DNA of 64,000 nt, from NCBI RefSeq assembly GCF_026151395.1, contig NZ_JAMQPV010000001.1, positions 1,550,001-1,614,000 of the forward strand, written 5' to 3'. The notes under the pieces were generated by a model. It saw nothing but the letters and a program-made list of their open reading frames with translations, was not told the DNA's origin and did no database searches. Every line of letters begins with the position of its first letter. The stretch's first letter is position 1. Positions 35,431 to 44,067 of this stretch are shown in pieces. Position numbers and translations under genes: made by a program. The DNA is from Leptospira limi. Its GTDB lineage: Bacteria > Spirochaetota > Leptospiria > Leptospirales > Leptospiraceae.

Positions 35431-35990
35431 AAGCAATTCCGAATCTTTACATCATCTCTTCTGTTGCTGGTGGAGGAAAATCGACCATCATCCAAGCCCT
35501 TCTCAAAGAAAACCCAGAGTTTTATTTTTCCATTTCCTGTACGACACGGGACCCACGGCCTGGGGATGAAGAAGGGAAAACTTATTATTTTCTAACCATC
35601 CCTGAGTTCCAAAAAAGAATTGCTGCTGGTGAGTTTTATGAATGGGCGGAAGTCCATGGCAATTATTATGGAACTCCAAAAGCTCCTATCTTAGAGGCTA
35701 TCAAGGAACATCGTGTGGCACTTCTCGATTTAGATGTCCAAGGTGCCAAATCGGTAAAGGAACTAAGGCCTGAATCCGTAACCATTTTCATCGAACCACC
35801 AAGCCGTGAGATTTGGATTGAACGCCTCATCCGTAGAGGGACTGATTCTAAAACAAGTATCGAAAAACGGATTGAAAATGGAATTCATGAACTAGATGAA
35901 GCACCTAGCTTTGATTATGTGGTTGTGAATGATAAATTAGAAGATGCCATCACTGAAGTGAAGGCAATTCTTTGTGGTACAAAAACTTAA
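35427..35990 (+). CDS. gmk: Guanylate kinase
   Basis: The 187-residue enzyme phosphorylates GMP to GDP. It has the P-loop [15 protein letters not shown] (where the usual GPSGxGKST is modified to AGGGKST), the GMP-binding [23 protein letters not shown] stretch ([14 protein letters not shown]), [29 protein letters not shown] and IFIEPPS. The start is TTG at 35427, overlapping the remA stop in a TTGA arrangement, which indicates translational coupling. It is the last gene of the flhF operon. Confidence 0.94.
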   Translation: MKAIPNLYIISSVAGGGKSTIIQALLKENPEFYFSISCTTRDPRPGDEEGKTYYFLTIPEFQKRIAAGEFYEWAEVHGNYYGTPKAPILEAIKEHRVALLDLDVQGAKSVKELRPESVTIFIEPPSREIWIERLIRRGTDSKTSIEKRIENGIHELDEAPSFDYVVVNDKLEDAITEVKAILCGTKT

Positions 35991-36035
35991 CTCTAAGTAA
36001 AATTACGCGAACTAAAAAGTTAACTTAATTGTGAT

Positions 36036-36686
36036 TTAAGGTTCGTCGTTTTCCTCATCAATACTTTTGCCGTAATTGGGAACATTTTTAGCACCCGCAT
36101 CGAGCCATTTATTCGAAATGACGGAACGTCTTTCCGCAGGGAATAAAGTGAGTAGATAGGTTGTGATGGTTTGCCTTCCATCTTCTTCTGCATCCTTGTC
36201 CATTTGTTCGAATACTTCAATGATATCATAGTCAGGCCAATTGAGGAGCATATCTCTTGCTGATTCGGGAGGCATGTTCGCAACTTTGTTTGCGAGGACT
36301 TTTACTTTTTCGGCACGAGCATTGTCTTTTCTTGCTTTTTCCGCTATTTCTTTTTCTTTCCGTTGGATCCCTTCTTTGAGTTCTTCCAATCGTTCTTTGT
36401 CAGCACTGAGTGATGAAGATTTTTCCTCTAACTCTCGTTTCATTTGTTCGAGTTCTTCTCGGTCAGCAATCAGTCTTTCTTTTGCTTTTTCCATTTCCAA
36501 CTTTTCGAGCTCAGTGGGAGAGAGTAGGTCTTGGTTCACAAGGCCCGCTTGTTTTTTTAAGAAAGGAAGGTAGTCCTCTGCATTAATGACTTGGAAGTAG
36601 TCAAAAACAAAAAAACCAATCGCTATTAGAAAAAAAATCAAAACAATTAAAAAGAAGGATCTTGTGCTGTCAGTTACACTTGCCAT
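36036..36686 (-). CDS. flbB: Flagellar protein FlbB (MotE-like)
   Basis: The protein has 216 residues: an N-terminal transmembrane segment (SFFLIVLIFFLIAIGFFVFDY), a long Glu/Lys coiled coil (about 55-125), and a compact C-terminal MotE-like helical unit (VANMPPESARDMLLNWPDYDIIEVFEQM, then ERRSVISN). In Borrelia, FlbB is a base component of the periplasmic flagellar collar next to the stator. Its ATG overlaps the fliJ stop by one base (TAATG), so the two are coupled. The name rests on domain plan and neighbour; the sequence pattern fits. Confidence 0.78.
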   Translation of the reverse strand: MASVTDSTRSFFLIVLIFFLIAIGFFVFDYFQVINAEDYLPFLKKQAGLVNQDLLSPTELEKLEMEKAKERLIADREELEQMKRELEEKSSSLSADKERLEELKEGIQRKEKEIAEKARKDNARAEKVKVLANKVANMPPESARDMLLNWPDYDIIEVFEQMDKDAEEDGRQTITTYLLTLFPAERRSVISNKWLDAGAKNVPNYGKSIDEENDEP

Positions 36687-37285
36687 TATGATTTGCCTTG
36701 TCCTAAGTAATATTTTTCATAAAAATCGCGGAGAGTTTTAAAGTCAGATGCGAGTTCGTCTCCGCCATCTTCCCTGTTTAAAATTTTGAAAGTTCTTGGA
36801 ATTTTTTTGGAAGCCTTTGGTCCAAAACTTTCAAACGAATCAAATAACGACTGTTTGTTTAGGTGGAAATTGAATTCTTCCACTTCCCTTCGTTCCATTC
36901 GGTTTCGCTTTTTTTTCCATTCGAGGAATCGTTTGTCCTTTAAGACCTCGATGACTTTTTTATTCATCCTGGCAACCATCACATCTTTACGTACCAAATT
37001 CACTTCATCGGTTTGGTTTGAAATCCTATGATCTAATTCTTCGTTCCGACGGATGAGGCCTTTGATGTATTGTTCAATGGATAAATAGTCAGATAATCTT
37101 GTCCCTACTTTTGCAGAAGATAAAATGGCTTCGTAGGACGATTCGATTTCTTTTTCATTGTTTTCCTTTTCGGAAATCAGGGAATTGAGTTTGGATACAA
37201 CCACTGACAAACGGCGGATTTCTTCCTCTTCTTTTAAGCCTCGAAGTTTTAAAACCGTCTCCAGACTGAAGCGAAATCGTTTCAC
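36686..37285 (-). CDS. fliJ: Flagellar export chaperone/stalk FliJ
   Basis: The 199-residue protein is almost entirely charged alpha-helix, starting FRFSLETVLKLRGLKEEEEIRRL, the hallmark of FliJ, the coiled-coil stalk that links the FliI ATPase to the FlhA export gate. It is longer than the usual 145-150 residues, with an extra C-terminal helix reading DFKTLRDFYEKYYLG. In most genomes fliI directly precedes fliJ; here they lie on the same strand but 3.25 kb apart, with an opposite-strand hybrid kinase gene between them. Confidence 0.88.
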   Translation of the reverse strand: MKRFRFSLETVLKLRGLKEEEEIRRLSVVVSKLNSLISEKENNEKEIESSYEAILSSAKVGTRLSDYLSIEQYIKGLIRRNEELDHRISNQTDEVNLVRKDVMVARMNKKVIEVLKDKRFLEWKKKRNRMERREVEEFNFHLNKQSLFDSFESFGPKASKKIPRTFKILNREDGGDELASDFKTLRDFYEKYYLGQGKS

Positions 37286-37367
37286 AGCTGTCTATTTCTT
37301 CGGTTCTAAATAATTTTTGTACTCTTTTTTACTCGTATTTTTAAAAAAATACGTAAAACTTGGAGTA

Positions 37368-40300
37368 TTGTCCCATAAATACTTACATCTCCTATTGTTT
37401 GTTTGGAGCCAGTTTTTAGGTTCCTTTTCTCCTGCTTTTGCCACCTCACTCGGTGATTCAGTGGAATCCAGTGGTGGAAATCCGATCCATTTAGAAGGGG
37501 ATTGGGAGTTTTACCCCAGAGTGTTTTTATCGGAAGTGGAAACTCGGGATCTTCCTTTCCAAATGTTAACAGTCCCTGGGATTTGGAACTCTGTCCTCGG
37601 CTCAGGGGAAGGGTATGGAACTTACCGACTTGTATTACATAAACCAAGTTATTTGGCAAATGAGGAAGTGTTTGGAATCAAAATTTTGGATGTGGCGACT
37701 GCCTCACGTGTGTTTTGGAACGGCAAACAACTTGGTTCATCCGGTGTTGTAGCAAAAACACGAGAACAGTCAGACCCTTCTTACCAATTCCAATTGTATC
37801 CTTTACCATGGAAAGATGGCCCAAACGAATTACTCATCGAAATATCTAATTTCCATCATGCTAAAGGTGGGATGTGGGAACCACCTTACATTGGTGAGTG
37901 GAACCAATTATACAGGGAAAGTGAAACCGATCTTGCCTCTTCCCTGTTTTTGGCTGGATCTGTTTTTATCATTGCATTGTATCATTTTGGATTGTTTTAC
38001 TTTCGGCGCACAGACAAAGGGAATTTATTATTTGGATTTGCTGCATTACTCTTAGCTCTTCGCACTTTATTCACTGGTGAAAGATTTGTCTTCAATGAAC
38101 TTGCCCCAATTTTAAGTTGGAATATTTGTTTAAGAATTGAATACTTTACGTTTTATATCTCACCTTATTTGTTCTTTGCATTTTTTCGTGAGTTTTATCC
38201 TGATTATTATCCGAAATGGATGCACAGGTTACTTCTATTCCCTACCTTATTATTCATTTTATTTTTGGTTGTTTTACCAACACAAGTTTATACTGAACTA
38301 AACAGTTATTACCAAATTGTCTTTTTGTTTGGGATTCTCATGATTCTACAAGGGGTGTTCCGGGCAGCCATCCACAAAAAAGAAAGTGGTTTTTTGTTTT
38401 TAGTAGGAATCTGCACAGTTGCAATTGCAGCACTTGTAGATTTGTTAAACGCAAACCAAATTTTTTATTCAGTGGAAGCAATTCCGATTGGGATTTTTGT
38501 TTTTATCCTAGTTCAATCTCTTACACTTTCTAGACGTTTTAGTCGTGCATTTTCAGAAGTGGAAACTTTATCCAAACGATTATTGGCTTTAGATAAACTA
38601 AAGGATGAATTTCTGGCAAATACTTCCCATGAATTAAAAACACCATTAAATGGAATTATCGGTATCGCCGAATCTATGTTTGATGGAATCGGTGGGAAAC
38701 TTAACCAAGAACAAAGACAAAACTTAGGAATGATCGTCAGTTCTGGGAAAAGGCTTTCTTCTTTAGTTGATGACATTTTAGATTTTTCCAAAATGAAAAA
38801 TCGTGATTTGGATTTGGACCTGAAGGCAATTGACCTACACCAAATTTGTGATTTTGTTCTTGTGATCTCAAGGCCTTTATATGTAACAAAAAATCTTACC
38901 GTTCGGAATAATGTTCCTATTGATTTCCCACCGATTCTTGGTGATGAAGCAAGACTCCAACAAATTTTGTTCAATATTATCGGGAATGCAATCAAGTTCA
39001 CGGAAAAAGGTAGGATTGAAGTTTCTTGTGAAATTGTCGATAAAATGGCAGTGATTTCCATCCGAGACACTGGGATCGGAATTCCGAAAGATAAGTTTTC
39101 TGATATCTTTCGTTCCTTTGAACAAGTGGATTCTTCCACAACACGTAAGTTTGGCGGGACTGGACTTGGGCTCGCCATTTCAAAACGGTTGGTCGAACTC
39201 CATGGAGGAAATATTTGGGTAGAATCCGTTCCTTCTGAGGGTTCTGTATTTTCTTTTTCTTTACCATTAGCAAGAGAAGGTGAGATCCCAATCGAAAAAC
39301 CTCCAATGAAAAAAACAGAGATGTGGTTTGGTGGAGACAATTTTGACTTTGAACCCATTGAAGACACAGAAGAAGAATTTGAAGGTGAAAAATTAAAAGT
39401 CATCGTTGTGGATGATGAACCTATCAATCGTCAGGTGCTAAAAAATCATTTAACTCTGATTGGGTGTGATGTAAGTGAAGCTGCGAATGGTGTGGATGCA
39501 ATTCGTCTTGTGAGAGACGAAGGACCATTTGAACTTATGGTCCTTGATATTATGATGCCAGGGATGAGTGGATATGATGTTTGTGCTGTTTTACGAGAAT
39601 CATATTCTTTATACCAATTACCCATATTGTTTTTAACTGCAAAAAACCAAATTGCGGACATTATCGCTGCTTTGGAAGCAGGTGGGAATGATTATCTGGC
39701 TAAACCTTTTGACAAACGTGAATTGATTTCTCGTGCTAAAAACCTGATTACCTTAAAAAAAGCAGTAGAAGAACAAAACAAATTCATCGCCATCCAAAAC
39801 GAATTGGGTTTAGCACGAAAACTTCAGTATTCCATTTTACCTGAAGAAGCACCAAATGTAGTCGGAATCAAAACAGAATTTTATTATGAACCAATGGATA
39901 GCATTGGAGGAGATTTTTTTGATTTCCATGCGATCTCTGAAACAGAACTAGGAGTTCTCATCGCGGACGTATCCGGGCATGGAATCCCAGCTGCTCTTGT
40001 ATCAGCGATGTTAAAAATTGCATTTTCCACACAAGTACGACTTGCGAAAGAACCTTCCCAACTTTTGAATCAAATCAATGCAACTCTCCTTGGTAAGATG
40101 AAGGGTGCATTTGTGACTGCATCTTATATCTATATCAATTTAGAAACCAAACAAATGATCCATGCTCGTTGTGGACACCCTCCTCTTATCCTCAACCGAA
40201 AAGGAGAAAATAAAGCCAAACTCAGTATGCCACAAGGAAAACTAATTGGTTGGATTCCGGAACTTGATATTCAAGAAGACCACATCCAAATCCAATCAGG

Positions 40301-40514
40301 TGATCGAATTGTATTGTATACAGATGGAATTACAGAAGCAACCAATGCACAAAAAGAAATGATTGGCCAAGAAAATTGGGAAATGATGTCGCACCGTTAT
40401 AGTGGTTATCCAGTCACAGAATCAAAACGGTTGTTACTCGAAAAAATCAAAGAGTTTACTGGAAATAGAACTCCAGATGATGACGTGACCCTTGTGATTT
40501 TAGAGATTGAGTGA
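37368..40514 (+). CDS. 7TM hybrid histidine kinase with receiver and SpoIIE output
   Basis: This large signalling protein has about 1048 residues from the TTG at 37368 (a TTG at 37317 would add 17). Order: signal-like segment, 7TMR-DISM extracellular domain (FYPRVFLSEVE, YGTYRLVLHKPS, about 30-170), seven-TM block (about 185-375), HisKA (LANTSHELKTPLNGIIG), ATPase (NIIGNAIKFTEKG, RDTGIGIP, FGGTGLGLAISKRLVELHGG), receiver (VVDDEPINRQVL, LDIMMPGMSG, AKPFDKREL) and a C-terminal SpoIIE PP2C domain (MDSIGGDFFDFHA, IADVSGHGIPAAL, DDDVTLVILE). All key catalytic residues are present. It senses an outside signal and ends in a serine phosphatase, linking two-component and partner-switch logic. Confidence 0.92.
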   Translation: MSHKYLHLLLFVWSQFLGSFSPAFATSLGDSVESSGGNPIHLEGDWEFYPRVFLSEVETRDLPFQMLTVPGIWNSVLGSGEGYGTYRLVLHKPSYLANEEVFGIKILDVATASRVFWNGKQLGSSGVVAKTREQSDPSYQFQLYPLPWKDGPNELLIEISNFHHAKGGMWEPPYIGEWNQLYRESETDLASSLFLAGSVFIIALYHFGLFYFRRTDKGNLLFGFAALLLALRTLFTGERFVFNELAPILSWNICLRIEYFTFYISPYLFFAFFREFYPDYYPKWMHRLLLFPTLLFILFLVVLPTQVYTELNSYYQIVFLFGILMILQGVFRAAIHKKESGFLFLVGICTVAIAALVDLLNANQIFYSVEAIPIGIFVFILVQSLTLSRRFSRAFSEVETLSKRLLALDKLKDEFLANTSHELKTPLNGIIGIAESMFDGIGGKLNQEQRQNLGMIVSSGKRLSSLVDDILDFSKMKNRDLDLDLKAIDLHQICDFVLVISRPLYVTKNLTVRNNVPIDFPPILGDEARLQQILFNIIGNAIKFTEKGRIEVSCEIVDKMAVISIRDTGIGIPKDKFSDIFRSFEQVDSSTTRKFGGTGLGLAISKRLVELHGGNIWVESVPSEGSVFSFSLPLAREGEIPIEKPPMKKTEMWFGGDNFDFEPIEDTEEEFEGEKLKVIVVDDEPINRQVLKNHLTLIGCDVSEAANGVDAIRLVRDEGPFELMVLDIMMPGMSGYDVCAVLRESYSLYQLPILFLTAKNQIADIIAALEAGGNDYLAKPFDKRELISRAKNLITLKKAVEEQNKFIAIQNELGLARKLQYSILPEEAPNVVGIKTEFYYEPMDSIGGDFFDFHAISETELGVLIADVSGHGIPAALVSAMLKIAFSTQVRLAKEPSQLLNQINATLLGKMKGAFVTASYIYINLETKQMIHARCGHPPLILNRKGENKAKLSMPQGKLIGWIPELDIQEDHIQIQSGDRIVLYTDGITEATNAQKEMIGQENWEMMSHRYSGYPVTESKRLLLEKIKEFTGNRTPDDDVTLVILEIE

Positions 40515-40534
40515 GTTAAGTCTATCTAAATGGA

Positions 40535-41899
40535 TTAAAACTCATCGTCATTGCGAGATGATGATTGTAAGATAAGTTCCAGTTTTTTGATCGCTTCGTT
40601 GTAAGAGGATTTTTCTTCAATTCGTTGTCTTAAATAGTCATCAATTTGCGATTTTTTATCAATTGCCATGTCAATTTTTTCATCAGCACCACGCACATAG
40701 GCATTGAGTAAAATAATATCTTCTGAATTTTTATATTTGGAAATTAACTCTCGTACAATGGATGCACGCATATAGTGATCTTCATTCACAATTTTTTGCA
40801 TCAATCGAGAAAGGGAAGAGGGAACATCGATAGCAGGGTAATGGCTTTGTTCTGCAAGTTTTCTCGTTAAGACTATATGCCCGTCGATAAATCCTCGCAC
40901 CTTGTCTGCCACAATATCATCCATATCATCTTCTGCATCTGTTAATACCGTATAAAATCCGGTAATGGAACCGCCGTTATGTGATGTTCCAGCCCGTTCG
41001 ACAAGTTTTGCCATTTTGGTAAATACACTTGATGCATATCCTTTTGTGACGACAGGTTCACCTATGGATAATTCTCTTAATGCTTCTGCATACCGTGTAA
41101 GTGAATCCATGTACAAATTAACAGACATTCCTTTTTCGCGGAAGTATTCTGCTGCCGAACAAGCGAGGTTTGCACAACTTACTTGTTCCATTTTGGAAGA
41201 ATCAGAAGTCGCAACAAAAACAACTGATCTTGCCAATGCTTCTTTCCCAAGTTCTACGTGTAAAAATTCATTTACCTCGCGGCCCCTTTCTCCAATGAGA
41301 GCAACCACGTTTACATCTGCGTTCGTATAACGGGCAATCATTCCCAGTAAACTAGATTTACCAACTCCAGAACCTGAAAAAATTCCAATCCGTTGTCCAC
41401 GCCCAACAGTTAACATTCCATCAATGGCACGAACACCTGTTTCTAAAATATCTGTAATGGGAGGACGATCCAGTGGGTTTAAAAATCTTGGTTCGGATGC
41501 TCTTTCTTCTTTTGTAATTAGAATCCCTTTGTTATCAATTGGTTTCCCAAGACCATTTAACACCCGTCCTAAAAGTTCTGGACCTGCATTTAAAGTGATT
41601 TGTCTACCTGAAGAAAATACAAAAGCATGAGGGAAAATTTCTTGAGTGTCACCTAATGGCATTAAGGTGTAAAGATGATCTTTAAATCCAACAAGGACAC
41701 ATGCTAAATATCCTTTGTCAGAGCCACGTTCGACTTCCAAAATTTCACCGACTTTGGAATCGGGTGGACCTTGGGAATAGATCACGTTCCCCACAACAGA
41801 AACAACGACCCCACTTTTGCGAATGGGTTCGATTTTTTCGACGACATTCAGGTACTTCGAAATGGCATCGATTTGTTCTGTGAATTTTTTTTCGATCAT
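40535..41899 (-). CDS. fliI: Flagellum-specific ATP synthase FliI
   Basis: FliI powers type III export of flagellar parts. The 454-residue protein has the F1-beta-like core: Walker A FSGSGVGKSSLLGMI, ALIGERGREVNEFL, VVFVATSDSS, LYMDSLTRYAEALRE, and DDMDDIVADKVRGFIDGHIVLTRKLAE-type segment (about residues 325-350). It starts at ATG 41899, 76 bp after a lipoprotein gene on the same strand. FliH, its usual regulator, is not in this window. It converges with the hybrid kinase gene, 20 bp apart. Confidence 0.96.
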   Translation of the reverse strand: MIEKKFTEQIDAISKYLNVVEKIEPIRKSGVVVSVVGNVIYSQGPPDSKVGEILEVERGSDKGYLACVLVGFKDHLYTLMPLGDTQEIFPHAFVFSSGRQITLNAGPELLGRVLNGLGKPIDNKGILITKEERASEPRFLNPLDRPPITDILETGVRAIDGMLTVGRGQRIGIFSGSGVGKSSLLGMIARYTNADVNVVALIGERGREVNEFLHVELGKEALARSVVFVATSDSSKMEQVSCANLACSAAEYFREKGMSVNLYMDSLTRYAEALRELSIGEPVVTKGYASSVFTKMAKLVERAGTSHNGGSITGFYTVLTDAEDDMDDIVADKVRGFIDGHIVLTRKLAEQSHYPAIDVPSSLSRLMQKIVNEDHYMRASIVRELISKYKNSEDIILLNAYVRGADEKIDMAIDKKSQIDDYLRQRIEEKSSYNEAIKKLELILQSSSRNDDEF

Positions 41900-41975
41900 G
41901 GGGTCTTTTCACTCATCCAATCATGAGACATAATTAAATCAAGCGAATTGAGACCCCGAGATTCCCTTCTGAACT

Positions 41976-42806
41976 TTATCGACAGAGTTTGATTTGGTCC
42001 ATATTCGAGATCAGTTTGGGGGCGGGCAGTTTTTTTCCGAGTTTGACATTCCCACCTTCCGCAAGGCTTGCCGATTCGTATGCCCATTTGCCAAAATTGG
42101 TTGGGATCGTAAAACAATCAGGGAAGGTTTTTGTTTCCGTCAGTTCTGTGCCTGTCCAAACGAGGATGCGATCTGGTGTCCGAACGTATAATTTGTTTCC
42201 ATCTTCTGCCCAGCGAATCCCATACAGAGGTAATGCGGTCCAGAAACTCAGTGGGTAGGACTGCACTGATTTGTCCGCAGTTTGCAGGATGGACAATTCA
42301 AATTCTGTAAATTCATCTTCTTTGGTTGGACTTGCTGTGATGAGAGCCACTAAATTTCCGCTGGGGGAGGGAGCCATTTGGAAAATGATTTTCCTTTCAG
42401 GAGTTGCCGGATACGAAAATGCACCACCAACTTCAGGGTATATAGAAAGGGTTTGGTTAAGGGTTCCATATTCGTCGTTTTTACCATATAACACAAATAA
42501 AGTGTTCGATTTTGTATGGTAAAAAATTCCATCTCCTAACGCCCAAGATGGTAAATCCCATTCCCTTATCACTTTTCCACCTGTAACACCGTTCGTTACT
42601 AATTTGATATGACTTTTGTAATCACGTTTGTCAGTGGTTCCATTGAGAGGGTTCCAAGAATCTTTCTCTTGGTAAGCAACTGTTAAAACCAGGTTTACAT
42701 TCGGATCATTACTAGGTGAGATTTCTTCTGGCAATTGTGCATCACGCCAAATGAGTTGTGAACAACCAAAAACAGAAAGCAGGAGAAAAGGAAGGAGAGT
42801 TTTCAT
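41976..42806 (-). CDS. Lipoprotein with beta-propeller-like repeats
   Basis: The ATG at 42806 gives 276 residues beginning with a signal peptide and lipobox (LLPFLLLSVFGC). The mature part shows repeated strands with WD/TolB-like patterns (SIYPEVGGAFSYPATPERKIIFQMAPSPSGNLVALI-type segment near residues 125-160, then GIRWAEDGNKLYVRTPDRILVW), consistent with a small propeller. A start 13 codons upstream is in frame but puts residues before the signal. It lies 76 bp upstream of fliI on the same strand, but a link to flagella is not shown. Confidence 0.75.
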   Translation of the reverse strand: MKTLLPFLLLSVFGCSQLIWRDAQLPEEISPSNDPNVNLVLTVAYQEKDSWNPLNGTTDKRDYKSHIKLVTNGVTGGKVIREWDLPSWALGDGIFYHTKSNTLFVLYGKNDEYGTLNQTLSIYPEVGGAFSYPATPERKIIFQMAPSPSGNLVALITASPTKEDEFTEFELSILQTADKSVQSYPLSFWTALPLYGIRWAEDGNKLYVRTPDRILVWTGTELTETKTFPDCFTIPTNFGKWAYESASLAEGGNVKLGKKLPAPKLISNMDQIKLCR

Positions 42807-42843
42807 AGGAAATGAAACTACGGTAAGATTTGTCTCTGTAAAC

Positions 42844-42869
42844 AAAAAAGGGGACCTAGTGTCCCCTTT
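42844..42869 (-). terminator. Rho-independent terminator
   Basis: On the minus strand a 9-bp GC-rich stem, AAAGGGGAC and GTCCCCTTT (plus-strand 42847-42855 and 42861-42869), with a 5-base loop, is followed by a run of six Ts. It ends transcription of the small gene at 42897-43211. Confidence 0.85.
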
Positions 42870-42896
42870 CAGTTAGAAAAGTGAATGGAAAGGAAT

Positions 42897-43211
42897 TTAT
42901 TTTCCTTTTTTCGCTTTTGCTTTTTCTTTATTCTTTTGGTCGATTTCTGCTCTATGAGTGTCACAAAGTCTGTAAAGAATTCCTGTTACCGGGTTTTTAC
43001 GAGTTACTTTGGTACCACAAACGATGCATAGACCTTGTGCTCTTCTTCTTTTGTAAAGTTGTTGAACTCTCTCCGCTCCAGACGCTTTGTACTTGGAGAT
43101 TTGAATTCTGAATCCTTTGAAAAGGTAATTCCCAATCGACTTCTCTGGGTCTTTTTTAAGATCATCCGCGATTTTGTCGATTTGTCCTGGGCCTACTTTT
43201 TGTGGTTCCAT
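42897..43211 (-). CDS. Small basic zinc-ribbon-like protein
   Basis: The 104-residue protein is strongly basic, with a Lys-rich tail (KNKEKAKAKKGK). The middle carries CIVCGTKVTRKNPVTG and LCDTHRAE, giving CxxC plus Cys/His ligands typical of a small zinc ribbon. Upstream an aaagga ribosome site precedes the ATG and a strong terminator follows, which points to an abundant monocistronic transcript. Nucleic-acid or ribosome binding is a reasonable guess from the basic zinc fold, but the family is not recognised. Confidence 0.75.
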   Translation of the reverse strand: MEPQKVGPGQIDKIADDLKKDPEKSIGNYLFKGFRIQISKYKASGAERVQQLYKRRRAQGLCIVCGTKVTRKNPVTGILYRLCDTHRAEIDQKNKEKAKAKKGK

Positions 43212-43380
43212 AGCTTTCTTTTTCCTTTAAATTTAATTTATATTTTTTTTGACGAAGGGAAATCCCTTGCCCTAACAAGAGTATCTCTCTTCTTTCATAA
43301 AAATTCAAGATATTTTTTTTACCGAATAACAATTTTTTGATGTTTTGCGAAGTTTTTTTTCTAAAACGTTTGATAGGTGA

Positions 43381-44067
43381 TCATTCGCTTTTGAATAATC
43401 TAATCTGAATTGCTTTTGGAAAACTTGGACAAGTTTCTACACATAACCCACATCCTGTGCAACTCGATTGTGCAAAAACTGGTAAATTCCCTTTAAATTT
43501 AACGGTTTTTTCGATAGGGCATGTAACAAAACAAGCATTACAGGTTGATTCCCCAGTTTTTTCATTGATACAAAATTCTTTTAAAAGTTTCGCCTTACCA
43601 AACTTTGGTGTCGTTTCGGACACTTCGTACGGTAATAATGCTTTTTCGGGACAAGCCGTGATACATGGCCAATCAGAACAAAGGTGGCAGGCTTTTGCAT
43701 TTGGATCAAAATGTGGATATGTTTTTTCTGAATCTGTTGCTGTAACAGGGAATAAGACGGCATAAGGACAGGCAAAAATACATTCGTTACAACCTGTACA
43801 GAGAGAAAAAAAATCTTTTGTTGCTCCAGGAGGTAAAGACAGAGTTTGGAACATCTTTGTCTTACGTTTCCGAACAAGAGTCGGCTTACTCTTTTGTTTT
43901 GTTTTCTTAGTGATTGGTTTTGGATTGGATTTAGAAGTTTTTTTAGGGATTTGGTCTGTTTCTTCCTGCCAAACTTCTTTGATGGCTTCGGAAATTTCAT
44001 CCGCTTTCGTAAAGGTAAACTGGAAAACGGATTTAAATCCTTCTCGGAAAAGATCCTTTCGTTTCAT
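43381..44067 (-). CDS. Ferredoxin-like 4Fe-4S protein (NapF-type)
   Basis: The 228-residue protein has a basic N-terminal third (KTSKSNPKPITKKTKQKSK) and several 4Fe-4S clusters: LCTGCNECIFACPYAV, ACHLCSDWPCITACPEKALLP, STCNACFVTCPIEK and SCTGCGLCVETCPSFP. Four such motifs resemble the NapF/MauM electron-transfer family. It starts directly after the murA stop (1 bp) on the same strand, so it is probably co-transcribed with murA, though no functional link is known. The redox partner is not in the window. Confidence 0.88.
   Translation of the reverse strand: MKRKDLFREGFKSVFQFTFTKADEISEAIKEVWQEETDQIPKKTSKSNPKPITKKTKQKSKPTLVRKRKTKMFQTLSLPPGATKDFFSLCTGCNECIFACPYAVLFPVTATDSEKTYPHFDPNAKACHLCSDWPCITACPEKALLPYEVSETTPKFGKAKLLKEFCINEKTGESTCNACFVTCPIEKTVKFKGNLPVFAQSSCTGCGLCVETCPSFPKAIQIRLFKSE

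Noticed and set aside
38513..39427. 304-codon minus-strand open frame inside the hybrid kinase gene
   Set aside because: Opposite a fully conserved kinase/receiver sequence; Ser-rich composition typical of antisense frames.
43212..43380. Hairpin aagggaaatccctt as terminator of the ferredoxin gene
   Set aside because: The stem is short, with a tiny loop and no T-run on the transcribed strand.
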